A stretch of DNA of 64,000 nt, from assembly GCA_003254905.1 (NCBI GenBank), contig QANU01043519.1, positions 44,673-108,672 on the forward strand. Direction: 5' to 3'. Position numbers and translations under genes: made by a program. Origin of the DNA: Nissolia schottii. Lineage: Eukaryota; Streptophyta; Magnoliopsida; Fabales; Fabaceae. This document shows, one piece after another, positions 24,126-36,991 of the stretch. Position 1 is the stretch's first letter. Each line of letters opens with the position of its first letter. Below the pieces are notes generated by a model. The model saw nothing but the letters and a program-made list of their open reading frames with translations. It made no database searches and was not told where the DNA came from.

Positions 24126-24702
24126 CAGGAGTGTCAAACGTGTCGGTCCAGTCCATTTATTAAGATGACTATCTTGCTTGAAAGATATCAAATGCTATTT
24201 AAAATCAATTCATGAATTAATACAACTTTCATTAATTAAATGACAACATATAACATTAATGTGAGTACTGTTATGTTACTGATCAAAAACACAATTGAAA
24301 CTCTTTCTCGTATATTAATCAATAATAAACAAGGCTTAAAACTATATATCAACTTGTAAGGCGTATACACTCATTGAAAGAATGGAATGCAAAATTATCA
24401 ATATCTATGTCAAAGCACTTCAGCTGTATAGCAATATAAATATAGTTAAGTAGTTAAGCATAACAAATAGTTAAACATGCTTAATTACAAGTTCAAATAG
24501 TTAAACTCTAAACTCTTAAACTCCAAAATGAAACTTTTAAATTTTTAGTTTAAAAAAAAATCACGGGCTGGCCCGTTTAGCCTGCGACCCTAAACCGGTC
24601 GGGCTATTTTTTTTCAAATTTTCACGAACCTAAATATTTTTTGCACGTAAAGTTTGTCCATTTAACTAGACTCACTGGCCGAGCTTATTTTGACAGCCCC
24701 AG
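24126..24702. mobile_element. hAT-like non-autonomous element
   Basis: About 577 bp. The left end is CAGGAGTGTCAAACG and the reverse complement of the right end is CTGGGGCTGTCAAAATA, matching the CAGGGGTGTCAA style of hAT termini. Flanks carry TCATGCC (24119-24125 and 24703-24709), with the eighth base differing (C or T), as expected of an aged 8-bp hAT duplication. The right half contains a GGCCCGTTTAGCC-type inverted phrase often seen in such elements. No transposase. Confidence 0.7.
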
Positions 24703-24709
24703 TCATGCC

Positions 24710-27700
24710 TAATTAAAATCACCTCATAAAGGTCATCCAAACTCTACAACCAATAAAACAAACCACACAACACAAAAATAACTCAACATCAAAGTACTAA
24801 TCTCTCATAATAGAAAAACAATAAAAGTTTCAAAAGAAATGGGAATACCAAAGAACAACACCAATACTACCACTTGTTTTTCTTTATCTTTAGGAACATT
24901 ATCAACCATTGATTTTAATTTTTAATGTTTAAAAATTATAAAAAAGAAAAAAGAAAAGAAATCAATAGTTAGTAATATTTTTAGAGTATGTATTAAATAT
25001 GTTTTAAGAGCATCTAAGAATTTCTCATCCTTTTACCTATCAAAATAAAGTAAAAAAATTTATATAGAAAAAGTAACACTTACTTCCCTCTACACGGAAA
25101 ATGATTTAGTAGTAGGATATATCTTTAGTGGTTTGTTCTGACAATTGAATGGGAGAATTTTGAATAGACAACCTTTGTTGAACAATATGATTGCTCTCAT
25201 TTGGGAAAATGAGATTGTTAGCATATACAGTTTTTTCATGTTCATACATCCACTAAGTTCGCATGCCACTCAGAACATGCCTAGTTCTGTGTCATAATCA
25301 GAAATGTTTCTGTCTGAACTTCAGAGACACCTTGTTTCACGAATATTTAAAAAAAAAAAAAAAACCAATCCTCCATTGATAAGTCCAGCAATAGTTTGGT
25401 TTTTGAATTCCAATCAAAAACTGTAATTGCAGCCACAATATTGTTGTTGATTTGTTTTCTGCAACCGCATCGCAACAACAATTGCATCTCCAATTCGTCG
25501 CATTTTTTTTAATAAATTTTCTGCAAACAGAAATTTAATACCTTGGTTCAGCACTTAAGTTAAAAAGCACAGAGGTATGCTTGAAAAATTATCATCTCAA
25601 CTAATTAAACAAAAAAAATAAAATGTTCAATTTCTTTGCATTATTGTTCCACCAGCCATGTCTGAAAGCGAAATTGGCACTGTGCTAGGAACTATAGACA
25701 TAGATAACACTTTTGTGTGGTATCTACAGTGATTTTACAATGTTTCCCAAATACAGGATTTGTCAAAACTATCAAAAGTATTTTTTTTTTTTGCTTAGTG
25801 GAAATTTGCTTTGTAATCAATCAATTGATAGCAATTTTAGTTTTTCAAACCTTTGAATTGAAGAATTCAAATGACTCATCATACACAAATAGTGGGTCTA
25901 TGGAACATAACAAGACACCAGGGTTCTATAGCTTATGTAACTTTTCTTATAGCATATGATTCCATTTTTTTTCTTTCGTGTTGAATGTTGAGAAGGCTTG
26001 ATGTGGATGTCTTATAAGGTCTTTGAAGTTTCATGATTGTGTACTTATTCCTCTCTTTCTTTTTCTTTTTTTTTCCTTACTAGACCCACTTCCCCCTGAA
26101 TTGAATACCACGCATATGTCTCTTTCCAAGTTCTACTTCCATTACGAAGACCATACAAGCTTTTCATGCCTAACTACTAGGAAGAATGTATAAAAAGAAA
26201 AAAGAGAATCATTTTTCATTTGTTTATCAAGAAGTTTTTTTAGTTTCTAAGACATAACTCTAAGTATCATTTGCTATCTTTTTAAAAAAAAATTGTGTAT
26301 TCTAAAAGTTTAGATTGAGGGAAAGGTTCGCTTCAGTCAAGGTTAAGACATGTTTTTAAATTCATTAATTGCTTACAAATTAAATTATTGTCTACAAATA
26401 ATTCATCAAAACAAAAATTTAAGAATCAAATCCAAGTCATAACGATGTCTGAGCAGAAAACTAACTAAGTGAACATACTCAAACATTTAACTTAAGTGGC
26501 TAAGTAGTATCCTCTCCCCCATATGAGCCGCAAATTCTATCGTAAAATTGTTTTTCCGCAACAAACATATTTTTTCCGCTGCAAAGAGAATCATATTCTT
26601 GCAATGCATACCAAAGGTGAGGGACACAAGCTCTTAAAAAGTCAAATTCTAGGAGCCCAAGTACTTGACTAGGTCACATTTGCATAGGAAACAAAAGTAG
26701 CAGAGGACATTCATGCTATGCTAGCTTAGGAGGGTCAATGAAATCACAAGCAGCCTTTGAGACATTAAAAGAAGCCAGCAGTAATATTATGTGCATAATC
26801 TGGACCAATCTATGGTCTTAGGTAGAAGGCAGAGAGGTCCACAGCCACACATGAATGTCCTGACTTACTCCTGAAAATGTCCTTGATAAAAGCATGAAAT
26901 GAATTCATCCTTGAGAAATAAAATCTCATAGCATTGTTGTTGAAAATATAAAAATGGTGAGTCATATTAATTCTTGTAGGGACAAATTAATCTATGAGAA
27001 ATTCTATCATATATATTACTCCTTATCAAAGGTGTAACTTGACTGGTTTTTAATTTTGAGAAATTGTGTTGAAAATTTTCATTTCTTCGAGACAAGTTTA
27101 TCGGTAATATTTTCATCAATGATCAATTTGTAAATTTACTTGTCCATTTTATTTTAAGATTTGATAGGACAAAATAATTTTTTTCCCTCAAGTTATACCT
27201 ATTTATTCAAGGTGGTTTATCACATGTTCGATAAGGGTAAATATCATTTCATATTAAATTTTTCTATATTCAATCATTTTCACTACTAAATTTATTAAAT
27301 TTTATCATCATTTCATGTGTTATATGATCTTATAAACTTTTCATTGGTCAAATCATTGAAAGAACCAATTAATAAGAAATTTAAAGAGTTGCGGACCATT
27401 TAGACTTATGATACATTTCTACATAAATATTATATTAAAAAGTATAAATTTATCACTTTAAATCATATAACATATTAATATGTCATATTAGATCATATGA
27501 TACATCAACGATCAATTTGTCACATGAGAAACCACATTTATTCAATTGGGTCCTATACTTTTTAAATAATAAATCTTTATCATCTTGGTTTTTAACGTTT
27601 GAAATCGCTTGCATTTTAGTCTCAGCCATTTTTAAATCCAACTTTGACTATTGTTTTACCCTTTCCTCCCCCATCCTTTGAATTAGCTGGACAGAAGACG

Positions 27701-30370
27701 GAATTGAATTTTTTTTAAGGTATATATGATCAAATTAAATAATCAGGCATAATTAGAAGATCAAGAAGATATTTTCCAATTTTTTATATTTGTTATTATG
27801 TTTTAGACAAAAGTTTGGGCTGTTCCACACAACACGTGTAGCGGTTAAGATGGTGCCATTCTGTTTTGCCTGAAGAAAAAGGGTCATGGTTAGTGTGAAA
27901 AGGCAATGGTGGGGTGAGTCTTTACTTTTCGCCCATCACCATCTTAGAGGATATGTTATCTGTGACAAATTGACAATATATTAGTGGGAGCATAAAAAAA
28001 TTAATTCATTAGGGTCTAGTATCTGTCACAGGTCTCAATTCAGAACATATTGGAAACATTTGGCGAAGACGGTGAAAGCCATCCAAAGACAATTGAGACC
28101 ATTTCTGGAAGATATAAATTCTTTCATTGACATGTGCGTACCTAAGTTGTTGTAGGTGTTATTGTTGAATAAATTACGAAAGATATGTGTTTCTTTTTTT
28201 TTTAAGTTCAAAATGTCAGTTGTCAAGAACTGTGACTAATCTCCTTATATCATAGATTTTTTGAAAAGACTTTTAGTGTTGGTTGCAAAATTATTTCCAT
28301 ACACACTATCAAGGATCAAACATTTAACTAAATATTTAAAAATCTCAATCACATTCTTATTTCACTTGAAGCAACAATTAAGTTGTGATTTGAAAGTTAC
28401 ATGTTTAGATCACAGAAACAATTATAAGATACATTGGGTTACAAACATTTATCCTCCTTAGACCTCAATAAATCGTATACTAAAGTGTCCCTACAAAAGT
28501 TTTTATTAATTATATAATTATAAAAATGTGTCACTAACATATTGATATACTATAGAGAGCTGGTAAAATTATTGCTTGTGATCTAGAGATCATGAAATTA
28601 AATATTGAAAACGTCTCCAATACTAACAAGAATAATGCATTGTTCATATTTTTTTTCTTGGCTCTACTGGATGAAAACTCCGTGCAATTAAGTATCAATA
28701 AATAGACCTACTACACTCAACTTGGCACCAAATTTATGCAAAAAAAAATTACTCTCACTGCCATGCCGTGGCCAAACATTGTACTTGTTATTGTCATAAA
28801 ATTAAGATTGCCATTATGTTAATTAATTAACCATGGTAGTTAATAGTTTCATGGTCCAACCATATGAGCTACTTTTTTGGCTGTGGAGTATGGTCCTTGC
28901 TGTCATGTGCTTCATGATATGCTGTTGGATGCAGCCCACTGACCTGGCATTCCACTACACCAAGGACACTGATAGCGATGTGAGTAGTACAAGACAATAT
29001 TCACCAAATAGATTAATAAGATGAAAGATTGGGAGAATATATGAAAAGAAAGACACATTTTGGAATGCCCCTTTTGGGATTTTAGAGTTTAGTTTAGCTG
29101 CAAAGTTTTTGAAGCAACCATTTAATTTAATTGAATTATTTTATATGTATGACTTTTTAAATAATAATAAAGAGAGTCAATTTTTTATTTAATTATTTGA
29201 TAATATTTAATTAGAAAACAGTTAATACATAACAATTAAATTCTAATTTTTATGCATAAATAATATAAAATATTTTTATATTATCAGTCTAAAAATTTGC
29301 AAGAAAATATCAAATCATGATAAATAATTACTTATCATGATTTAACTCTTTCTTGCACATCTATCAATTAACAATATAAAAATATTTTATATTATTAATA
29401 CATAAAAAAATTAATCTCTTTCATAATTAATATTAATTATTATTATTATCTCAGACATGTCAATTTTGTAAGCTACACTTGACATCACATTCTATAAAGA
29501 AATAGTTAACTAACAAATGAATATAGTGGTTTTTTGAGGTGTTCATCAAGAAGGGGGAAGTAGGTAAGGTGTCATTGGACACTGCTTAATGGGCATAACA
29601 CTCACAACCACATTGTCTAATAGTGGAGCCAAATACTATTAATTATGAATATAAACTAGTAGCTTAAGTGCTTAACTAATAAGTGGGGAATTAATTATTA
29701 AACATGTTATGAGGCCTGCGCCTTAAAAAAACAACAACATGTGCTTTAAATTGACTTGTATAAAGAGAGTCCAGTGGACAACATTCTTTGCATCAAACAC
29801 AACAATGTTTAAGATTTAATTACTGGGTTTTGATAGTGTTTTAAATATTATTATATTAATTACCATTACATTTTATAGTCTATAATAATAAATATAATTA
29901 ATTATATATGTATCATTTCCTCTGTTCAATTTAATTACAACCACATTGTAAAGTGTGGCTTAATTGCTTTTATATTGCCAATTTTTCCATCAGAAGCAGC
30001 ATTCAAAATGCTGGCAACATGCATATCTAATTGAAGCCTTAATTTGCATAATTTTCCTTGAAATATGGACATAGCTTTTATCTATTGGCAATTTTTTTCA
30101 AGAAAAGAAATTGGCCTAGCACTTGACACCATCATAGCGTCATGGTAGCGCAAGCAGTATCATGAAACCTGTTTGATTTCCTCCAGATTTGCTCAACTCA
30201 CATGAATAGACACAGAGATTATGCAAAAAAAAAATAAAAATTTAATACATAAATTATTTATAGCTTTTAGAGAAGGGACAAAAGGCATTTTCCAAGTGAA
30301 ATGCATAATAGCTAATTTTGTCCAATCAAAGGGAAAAAGCAGGAAAAGATGGTTGGAGATCTATTTTTTT
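24710..30370. other. Long gene-poor interval
   Basis: AT-rich throughout. I looked for exons, tRNAs and conserved microRNAs and saw none. About 27540-27720 resembles one end of a Mutator-like miniature element (phrases such as GGGTCCTATACTTTTTAAA). An isolated frame at 28833-29024 has near-random composition. Confidence 0.45.
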
Positions 30371-31151
30371 CCCCCTCTTATCATGTCTCTAATGGGATAT
30401 GATGGATACTATAAATTTGAATTATGTAATGGGTAATTGAGTATCGACCTAGTAAACCATGAAGATCTTATTTTTTTCTTATATTAAATTATCAAATCGG
30501 TCCTTCTTAAATTTTGTTTCGGATATATATATTGATCTCTATAAAAAAAAAAATTCTCAGTGCAGTTCACTTTACCAATTTCAATTGTTGGACATGTTAG
30601 TTAATCACAATTAATCAGTTTAAATTAGTCCTAATAAAAAGACATAAAACAAATTAGTCCTTGATTTTTCTTTGTATCAATGATCAATTTGAACTATTTG
30701 CAAATTTTTTAGGGATCAATTTGTTCCATTTTTTTTTGCCATGTGGTATTGTAATATTTTGAACCTTGTTGTGATGCACTTGTATGTGTTGTTTGTTGAA
30801 TTGTAACTGTATGAGGTACTCGTTGCCTTAATTAAGGAGGGTTGATACTTTCTTCTCCAAAAAAAAAGGGATTTTTCTCACTAAATTTTTTTTAGGAGTT
30901 TGTAGTGAGACTTTCTCCACCTTGCCTTTTTTGTGATGACCTTACGATCATTATAATGGCAATCGTTCTATATTTCTTGATGAAATAAATTTAATCAAAA
31001 CTTATCGAAAAAATTTGTTCCATTTTTTATATTTTTATTTGCGATCAATTTCAACAGTTCATTAACAAGGGATTAATATGTTTTACGTTTGGATATGTAA
31101 AAGATTCATTTATCTATTTCATTTTTAGAATAATTAAGAAGGATAAATAGG

Positions 31152-31218
<67 letters not shown>

Positions 31219-31450
31219 GGATGTGGATACTACAAATTTGAATTATGTAGCTTATGACCTCATCATAATAGGTAATGAGTATCAACCTAGTAAACCATGA
31301 AAAGATGATTTAGGGGTCATATTTCTTTTCTCATCATGTCTCTAATGGGGAGGTGGTGACTATAATTTTGAATTATGCTGCTCTTTGACCTAATTATAAT
31401 GGATAATTGAGTATCAACCTAGTAAAGCACGAAGTATTAAGTTAGCAATG
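30371..31450. repeat. Three copies of a ~100-bp block, split by inserted DNA
   Basis: The block TCATGTCTCTAATGGG...GGATACTA..AATTTGAATTATG...TGAGTATC(A/G)ACCTAGTAAA occurs at 30381-30464, 31219-31304 (left part missing) and 31334-31433. Between the first and second copies lie about 680 bp that include a poly-A-ended stretch at 30740-30870 and the (ATT)n tract at 31156-31218. The likely history is an array of nearby copies into which other repeats inserted. Confidence 0.6.
31156..31218. repeat. (ATT)n microsatellite
   Basis: About 21 uninterrupted ATT units, the longest simple repeat in the window. Confidence 0.97.
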
Positions 31451-31904
31451 TTTGAGATAAACTTGAGTAAATTGTCAATATACAGAAACGTTACACGTGT
31501 CTACATAGCATAGGCAAATAAAAAATCATGTTATTTAAATGAACATTTCAATCAATTTGGGATGACATGGATGGCAGGTTCTTCTTTCATGGGGCTTACC
31601 CAATTTTTTTCTCATCCAATTTTTCTTTGTTTTCATAAGTAAGACCAAATTTTTGGTCACGGCATAGAAACATTGAAGATACTTGTAGTTGACACGTTAG
31701 ATGATGAAATAGCGTGAAATTAATGTATCACTTTCAAAGCAAAACTAGGAGGGACCAAAGTATGGTCCTATGTCAATTCATGTTTTTTGTAGGACATGTA
31801 AGTTTTAGTTGACTGATGATCACTTCATGTGAGATCGGTGATGATAATGCCCGGTATTTGTTCCATTGATAGTAGAACTTTGGGAATCAACACATCTAAT
31901 GTGA

Positions 31905-32520
31905 GGTGCAACATGATACGCCTCAACCCTCCCAGCAAAAACTCTTCTAAGTAGTTACGGCAAAGTTAGACCCAAAGTCTTAACCAATTTTCTAACAAGA
32001 ATTCGGATCAAACTTGAACACAAACTAAATTATCATGAGCAAACTTTAAATACTTAATTAACCAACTTATCGACTATGATATTACTTATTGGATAAAGTG
32101 ATAAGAAGAGTCCAAAATCTAGAAACATCTAAATCAACAAGTTAAATAATATCCATAATAACAAGTTTGATATTATGTCTTAATTAATCTAAAATTTTAA
32201 AGCAATAAATCAATAGATCATCTCATATGATACATTAATTCTTCACTTAACTTATTATTATGTGAGACTTCATCAAATGTAGTTAAAATATCAACATTCT
32301 TTACACTCAAGTGTGAAGCTCAACATAGCGTGATCCTTTCATAGCAAAAGCTCTTTCAAGTATTGGCAGTGAAGCTAGAAACAAAATTTTAACCAATGCT
32401 TTTATAAGTTGGGAACACATGAGCATAAACCGACCACTATGTCCAAATTTCAAATACATGACTAAGTCAAACTTGTTAAGTAAGAAATCACAACATTGAG
32501 TTAATCATTACATCTTGATT
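31905..32520. repeat. Two diverged copies of a ~200-bp repeat
   Basis: Bases 31905-32110 and 32310-32515 share, in order, diverged phrases such as GCAAAA(A/G)CTCTT, AACCAAT(T/G), AAATACTTAATTAACC or AAATACATGACTAAG and a TAACAAG or TTGGGAACA region. Similarity is low and the family is unknown. Confidence 0.35.
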
Positions 32521-32571
32521 CTAAACTTTAAGATAATAAGCTTATGAATCATCCCATTTTGTATAATCTTC

Positions 32572-33050
32572 CACTACAAAAAAAATTTGCTTATTTCCTG
32601 CAAATTTTGCTCTGAATTTTGTCTTATAATTTGCAAGTAATCACTTTTTCTGCGAATTTTTCTGCGGATTGGAATTCATAGGTAATAAAGTGGTAAGTAA
32701 CTAGTAGTTGTGAATTTCAAAATTCGTAAGTACTTACCTACGGATTTTTTTTTGTAAGAAATTGCAAAATTTTGCAAATAATTTTTGTGGTCAGTTGGGT
32801 GTTTGGGAAGAATTTTGCTGCAAATTTTGATACTAATTTTTTCTCATGAAACATTTCGTACGAAAATTTGCAGGTGAGTTCCGCAACAAATTTTGCAGGT
32901 AGAATTCACAGCAAATTTTGTAGGAAATTACACATGTAAATTTTGCAACAAATTCTACATATATATGTCATATCAAAATTAGTAGTTTTTTTAATCCCCA
33001 ACAAATTTTGCAAGTAACACAACAAAAATTTCGCAAATAATTTTGTAACT
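32572..33050. mobile_element. CACTA-like end with a dense subterminal motif array
   Basis: It starts CACTACAAAAAAAATTTGC, a CACTA-type terminus. Over the next 450 bp CAAATTTTGC or close variants recur about ten times in both orientations, like the transposase-binding subterminal repeats of En/Spm elements. No matching right terminus (...TTTTGTAGTG) was found, so it is a one-ended fragment or a degraded miniature element. Confidence 0.5.
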
Positions 33051-36000
33051 ATTCAATTCGCTAATAATTAACAATCAACAAATCAATAAAGAAACATGTG
33101 AACCGATGAACAAATTGCACCAGACTAATGAACTATTAGATCAAAACTTTATTAATTCTTTTTATAAATTAAAAAGAGTAATACGAACAGGCTTTGTGTG
33201 CATTTTAACTTTTAAAGCTCAATACCGAGTTATTAGTCTCACAACACCTTTTCTTTTATAACTAAAAAGTTTTTCCCATCCTTTTGTAGTTCGATGTAGG
33301 ACTTGCGTTGTTATGCTAGTTGTGCTACAATTTATGGTGGAAGATTTAGCAAAAGGAAAGTTCAAAACGACTAGTTAATAATATGCCACAAAATCACATA
33401 CATTAAGTGCCAAAAAGTCTCTAAAGAACATTACTAAATATGAAACCCACTAGTTAGTAAACGGTTTGCAGTATCATTAATCTATAATATGTTACGAACA
33501 AACGTCCTTAAGAAACATTCAAGGGTCCAAAGCACAAATCTCTCTCTCCTACTCTCTCTTATTCATCATTCACTTCACCAATTTTGTTCTATATATCTCA
33601 TTAACAAAAGCACTCTCCAAAGTTAAGTGCAATCAAACATGTTTTTTCCCTTTATTGCTACTCCCTTTGAACAAACTACTCATATTTGTTACTCAAACTA
33701 CAATATCATCATTGTTCCTACATGTTAATCCCTCCTAAACTACATAATCTCCATTGTCACCACCACAATTTCAATGTGATGTCACATTTTTCACCCCTAC
33801 ATGACATAAGTAACAAAGGAAATAATGATGGGAGATCCATTCTCCAAATCAAACACACAATAATTTACAAGTAACAAACACAAGTGTAATGTAGTTCTGA
33901 ATGGGCTTAGCCCGGTGGCCCATGCCTGATTGGGCTAAATCTTCGCCTGGATCCTTATCTTTAAGTGTGCCACCTTGATAACAAATTAACATTATATGCA
34001 GCATGGGCTTTGTGCACATTACCGAGCATCACCAAAAAAAAAAAAAAGAATATGATCCCAAGACCCAAGGAAAAACAAGCAACGCAAGATTGGCTTTGCT
34101 TTGTAATATTTTATTACTATTTCTTGGGCCTGTCCCATGCACTTGTAATGGTCAATTGCTTTGTTCAGTATTCATTGAGTCATCTATTCATTTCATTTTA
34201 GACCTTTACATTTGTAATAATGTTTATACACCTGCATGTTATCTTGTATTTGATACTTTTCAAAAGACCATTGTCAAAAAATTCTTGTATGTAATTGACT
34301 GCAAATGGCTTGAGCAGAAATAATTGTATTAAAGATAAGTCCCCATGGTACGAGTAGGGGGAGCTTTATAAGGTTGGATTTGTTGGTAACAAAGAAGAAT
34401 GGAATCCATAGGTGTTTGGCGAGAAGCATTTGGGGGAATGATGATTTTAGTTGGGATGCTGTTAGAAGTATAGATATTTTGTTTTTCAAGTAGATGATAT
34501 GGGATGTTTTGTAAGTAACTATGATACACTATGCCATAAGGGTGCCTTAATTTGGGGTTAGTGGGGTGGTTTTTTTCCTCTCACAAAATCTCTGTTTTAT
34601 TCCTTTTGAATTTTTTCTAAGAGGTTTTTAACTGACCTGATCAGTTCCTGCCAAGTTTGTTATATTGTCGGTGTAAACCTCGGTGGTTGTCTTTGTTTAA
34701 CCAAAGCTCATGTTTTCTTGGCATGTTTTTTCAATTAATGAAACCAAACCATTAAAGAAAAAAAAAATGTTTGGGTTGAAGATTAAAAGGATGGCCCAAT
34801 GCGTAAGGCTCCCACATGGTAAGGTTTAGGGAGAATAGATGGATACAACCCAACCCCCATGAAGAGAGACTGTTTCTAAGAGTTAAGAACCTACGACCTC
34901 CACGTCACAAGGCAACAACCTTACTTAGGAGCATTGATGCCTAGAATGGGTCATGTCCTTATTAGTAGGCAACTTGTTGAATCCAGTGGTTTCCCCTTGT
35001 AGCTTTGTTGTGCTCTTTGGCACTTAATTTGTATGGATTAATGTCCTCTTTTTCTTTTCTTGAGTTTTATCTAACTAAATTTTTTTAAGAATAGACTTTA
35101 ACTAGCCTCGATCTCTACCTGTCAAGCATTGTCAAGCCTTGTTAGGTCTCTCCACGGTAACCGTGCTCATAACTGTTCTTCCGATATTCATACAATGAGG
35201 CAACTAATTACCCAAAAGAAATTAACAATGCCCCTTTTCTCAAAGACTTAATTCTCATAAACACTTCCAACAAGTTGAGTATCACATAGCTTGGCTGGCA
35301 AAACGCAATTATGTTAACAAAGAAACTAGAAATTATACAGAATTAATAAGGTATGAAGCACATGTTTCTTGGAATATAGCACAATTAGTTGGAGGCTAAT
35401 GTACAAAAGTAATTTCACAATTACAAAGACAGTTCTATTATATAAGTGCGAAAATTCAGGCACCATTTTCAAGTCCACCTATGCCAAACTAATAATATAA
35501 AATAAAATGTTCCCCCACTCTCTGACCCTTTCTCGTCAATGTCAAAAAAGGCCTCTCTGTAATTGCAATTTGCATAAACATGTCAACAATTATTAAATTT
35601 ATAACTTGCTGGTGGTGTTTGTGCTCATTTCCATTTTCTTACCAAGTTCCAATGTCATTCCACAAGTAAGAGGAAACAAAAGCATGGACATATATAATAA
35701 ATTTTGCACTTGATAAGAGACTGAAAGTGAAATATTTTTAAAATTTTTAATATTTTTAATGCATTAAATATTTAAAATTTTTATCTTTTCCATATAAAAT
35801 CTCTATTTACTAATTCTTTAACAATTGTTGTCAGCAAAACCCATATAATATTTCAATCTATTCCAATTTTGCTTTTAATCTCGCTATCAATCCATCGAAC
35901 AATTGATGTGGTCCAAAAGCCAAACATGTATGAAAATTCAGTGTAACCGAGCAAAACTACATTTTCAATCCATACAGGGCTATACATAGGGCCACCCCCA

Positions 36001-36211
36001 TACATTACATTATATATTTAATTACACGTCCCTACATGCCAATTCAACCGCAACTTGCAAAAGTGGCTAAAATTGCAAGAAATTCTTAGATATTTTTAGA
36101 TCAAGAAAAATGTTCTACTCTGTATCATTCATCACACATCCGTTACTACGTTATTAAAAATATAGAGAACCAAAAAGTCAACAGTAACCTTTGAAACTGA
36201 TGTATGCAAAG
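33051..36211. other. Intergenic DNA, repeat-derived in part
   Basis: No host gene supported. About 34330-34770 ends in a poly-A-like run after ATTAATGAAACC and reads like the 3' tail of a LINE, but no coding block confirms it. About 35050-35200 has similar tail-like phrases. The rest is plain AT-rich sequence. Confidence 0.35.
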
Positions 36212-36232
36212 CAAAACATTTTCTATTACTCT

Positions 36233-36306
36233 TTTTTTTAGGTTGTCTGCCCAGTGTCCAATGCTTAGCCTTGACTAATCCGGGTCGACCCGGGTTGCGC
36301 ACCTGA
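36233..36306 (-). mobile_element. 5'-truncated SINE (Au-like 3' part) just past the WI12 stop codon
   Basis: On the minus strand it reads AACCCGGGTCGACCCGGATT, then AGTCAAGGC, then a poly-A tail (the T run at 36233-36239). It is flanked by a perfect 21-bp target duplication (36212-36232 and 36307-36327, starting CAAAACATTTTC). A long duplication, an A tail and a missing 5' half are the marks of target-primed insertion. The CCGGGTCGACCCGG palindrome and the ACCCGG..TTAGTC phrase recall plant Au SINEs. It begins 46 bp beyond the WI12 stop, so it probably lies in that gene's 3' UTR on the same strand. Confidence 0.7.
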
Positions 36307-36351
36307 CAAAACATTTTCTATTACTCTAAAAACATGTAAAAGTTTCCCATC

Positions 36352-36843
36352 TTAAATAGCTAACACTAGCCCCGGGAGCGACCGGTGGTAGAGGTCGCGG
36401 GGCTGGCTCTGCCACAAGGTCATGTTGTACTCCCGCCTCTTGGCCTCCCAACCCGGTGGGCTGAGGTCCCTAACAACGAGCCACGTGTTGAAGTACTCCC
36501 TGAACTGAGTGATCAACCCACCCTTTAGAGTCCAAACATGGACCCAATAAGCAATACCTTCCCACCCTTCAGTGATCACACAATCCCCAATGGCAGTGAC
36601 ACTCCTAGGCTCAAATTTGAAGCCTTTGTTGTGTGGTGTCTCCCCTGTGAGCACACGCATCATGTGCTCGCACTTTGGTGGGCCATGGAACCACCACTCA
36701 AGGTCTGTGGCCAGGAGGTTGGACACCATGTCCATTTGGCCTTGTCCTAGGAGTGCCTTGTAGAGGGACTCAACTATTGCCTTGTTCTGTTTTTCCTTCA
36801 TCTCTGGCATAAGTGTGGATTCTTCGTAGTTTCCTTGTGCCAT
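36352..36843 (-). CDS. Wound-induced protein WI12/WUN1 family (SAG20-like)
   Basis: Single exon, 163 residues, ATG at 36843. Family blocks in order: NKAIVESLYKALLGQGQMD (about 19-37), LLATDLEWWFHGPPKCEHMM (43-62), LTGE (65-68), FKFEPRSVTAIGDCVITEGW (75-94), YWVHVWTLKGGLITQFREYF (99-118), then NTWLVVRDLS. This is the NTF2/SnoaL-like cone fold of the wound-induced WI12 proteins. The C-terminal tail after residue 130 (PGWEAKRREYN...) makes it longer than potato WUN1 (about 105 residues). No signal peptide, so it is probably cytosolic. Known of the family: transcripts rise on wounding, pathogen attack or ageing; no enzyme activity is established. The coding part is much GC-richer than its surroundings. 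A TATA box lies 140 bp upstream and a SINE sits just downstream. Confidence 0.92.
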   Translation of the reverse strand: MAQGNYEESTLMPEMKEKQNKAIVESLYKALLGQGQMDMVSNLLATDLEWWFHGPPKCEHMMRVLTGETPHNKGFKFEPRSVTAIGDCVITEGWEGIAYWVHVWTLKGGLITQFREYFNTWLVVRDLSPPGWEAKRREYNMTLWQSQPRDLYHRSLPGLVLAI

Positions 36844-36983
36844 TTTATTTTTTCTTCTTGGAATTGTTGTGGAGGAGTTTATTGGCTATGTGTGTGTACA
36901 CGATTTCTTTTTGGGTTTTTGGGGAAGTGGAGTTTGTTTTCTTCTCTTTTTTGTGCATGGCAAATATGGCAATGGGGTTTACA

Positions 36984-36991
36984 TTTTTATA
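36984..36991 (-). promoter_or_regulatory. TATA box of the WI12-like gene
   Basis: The minus strand reads ATGCCTATAAAAATG. A start about 30 bp downstream gives a 5' leader near 115 nt before the ATG at 36843. Confidence 0.6.

Noticed and set aside
28833-29024. 63-codon plus-strand frame with Trp and Cys
   Set aside because: I tested the idea of a small secreted peptide or a microRNA arm; no cleavage motif, no hairpin partner and no known microRNA match.
31156-31218. CRISPR-like array
   Set aside because: It is a plain trinucleotide microsatellite; no spacers.
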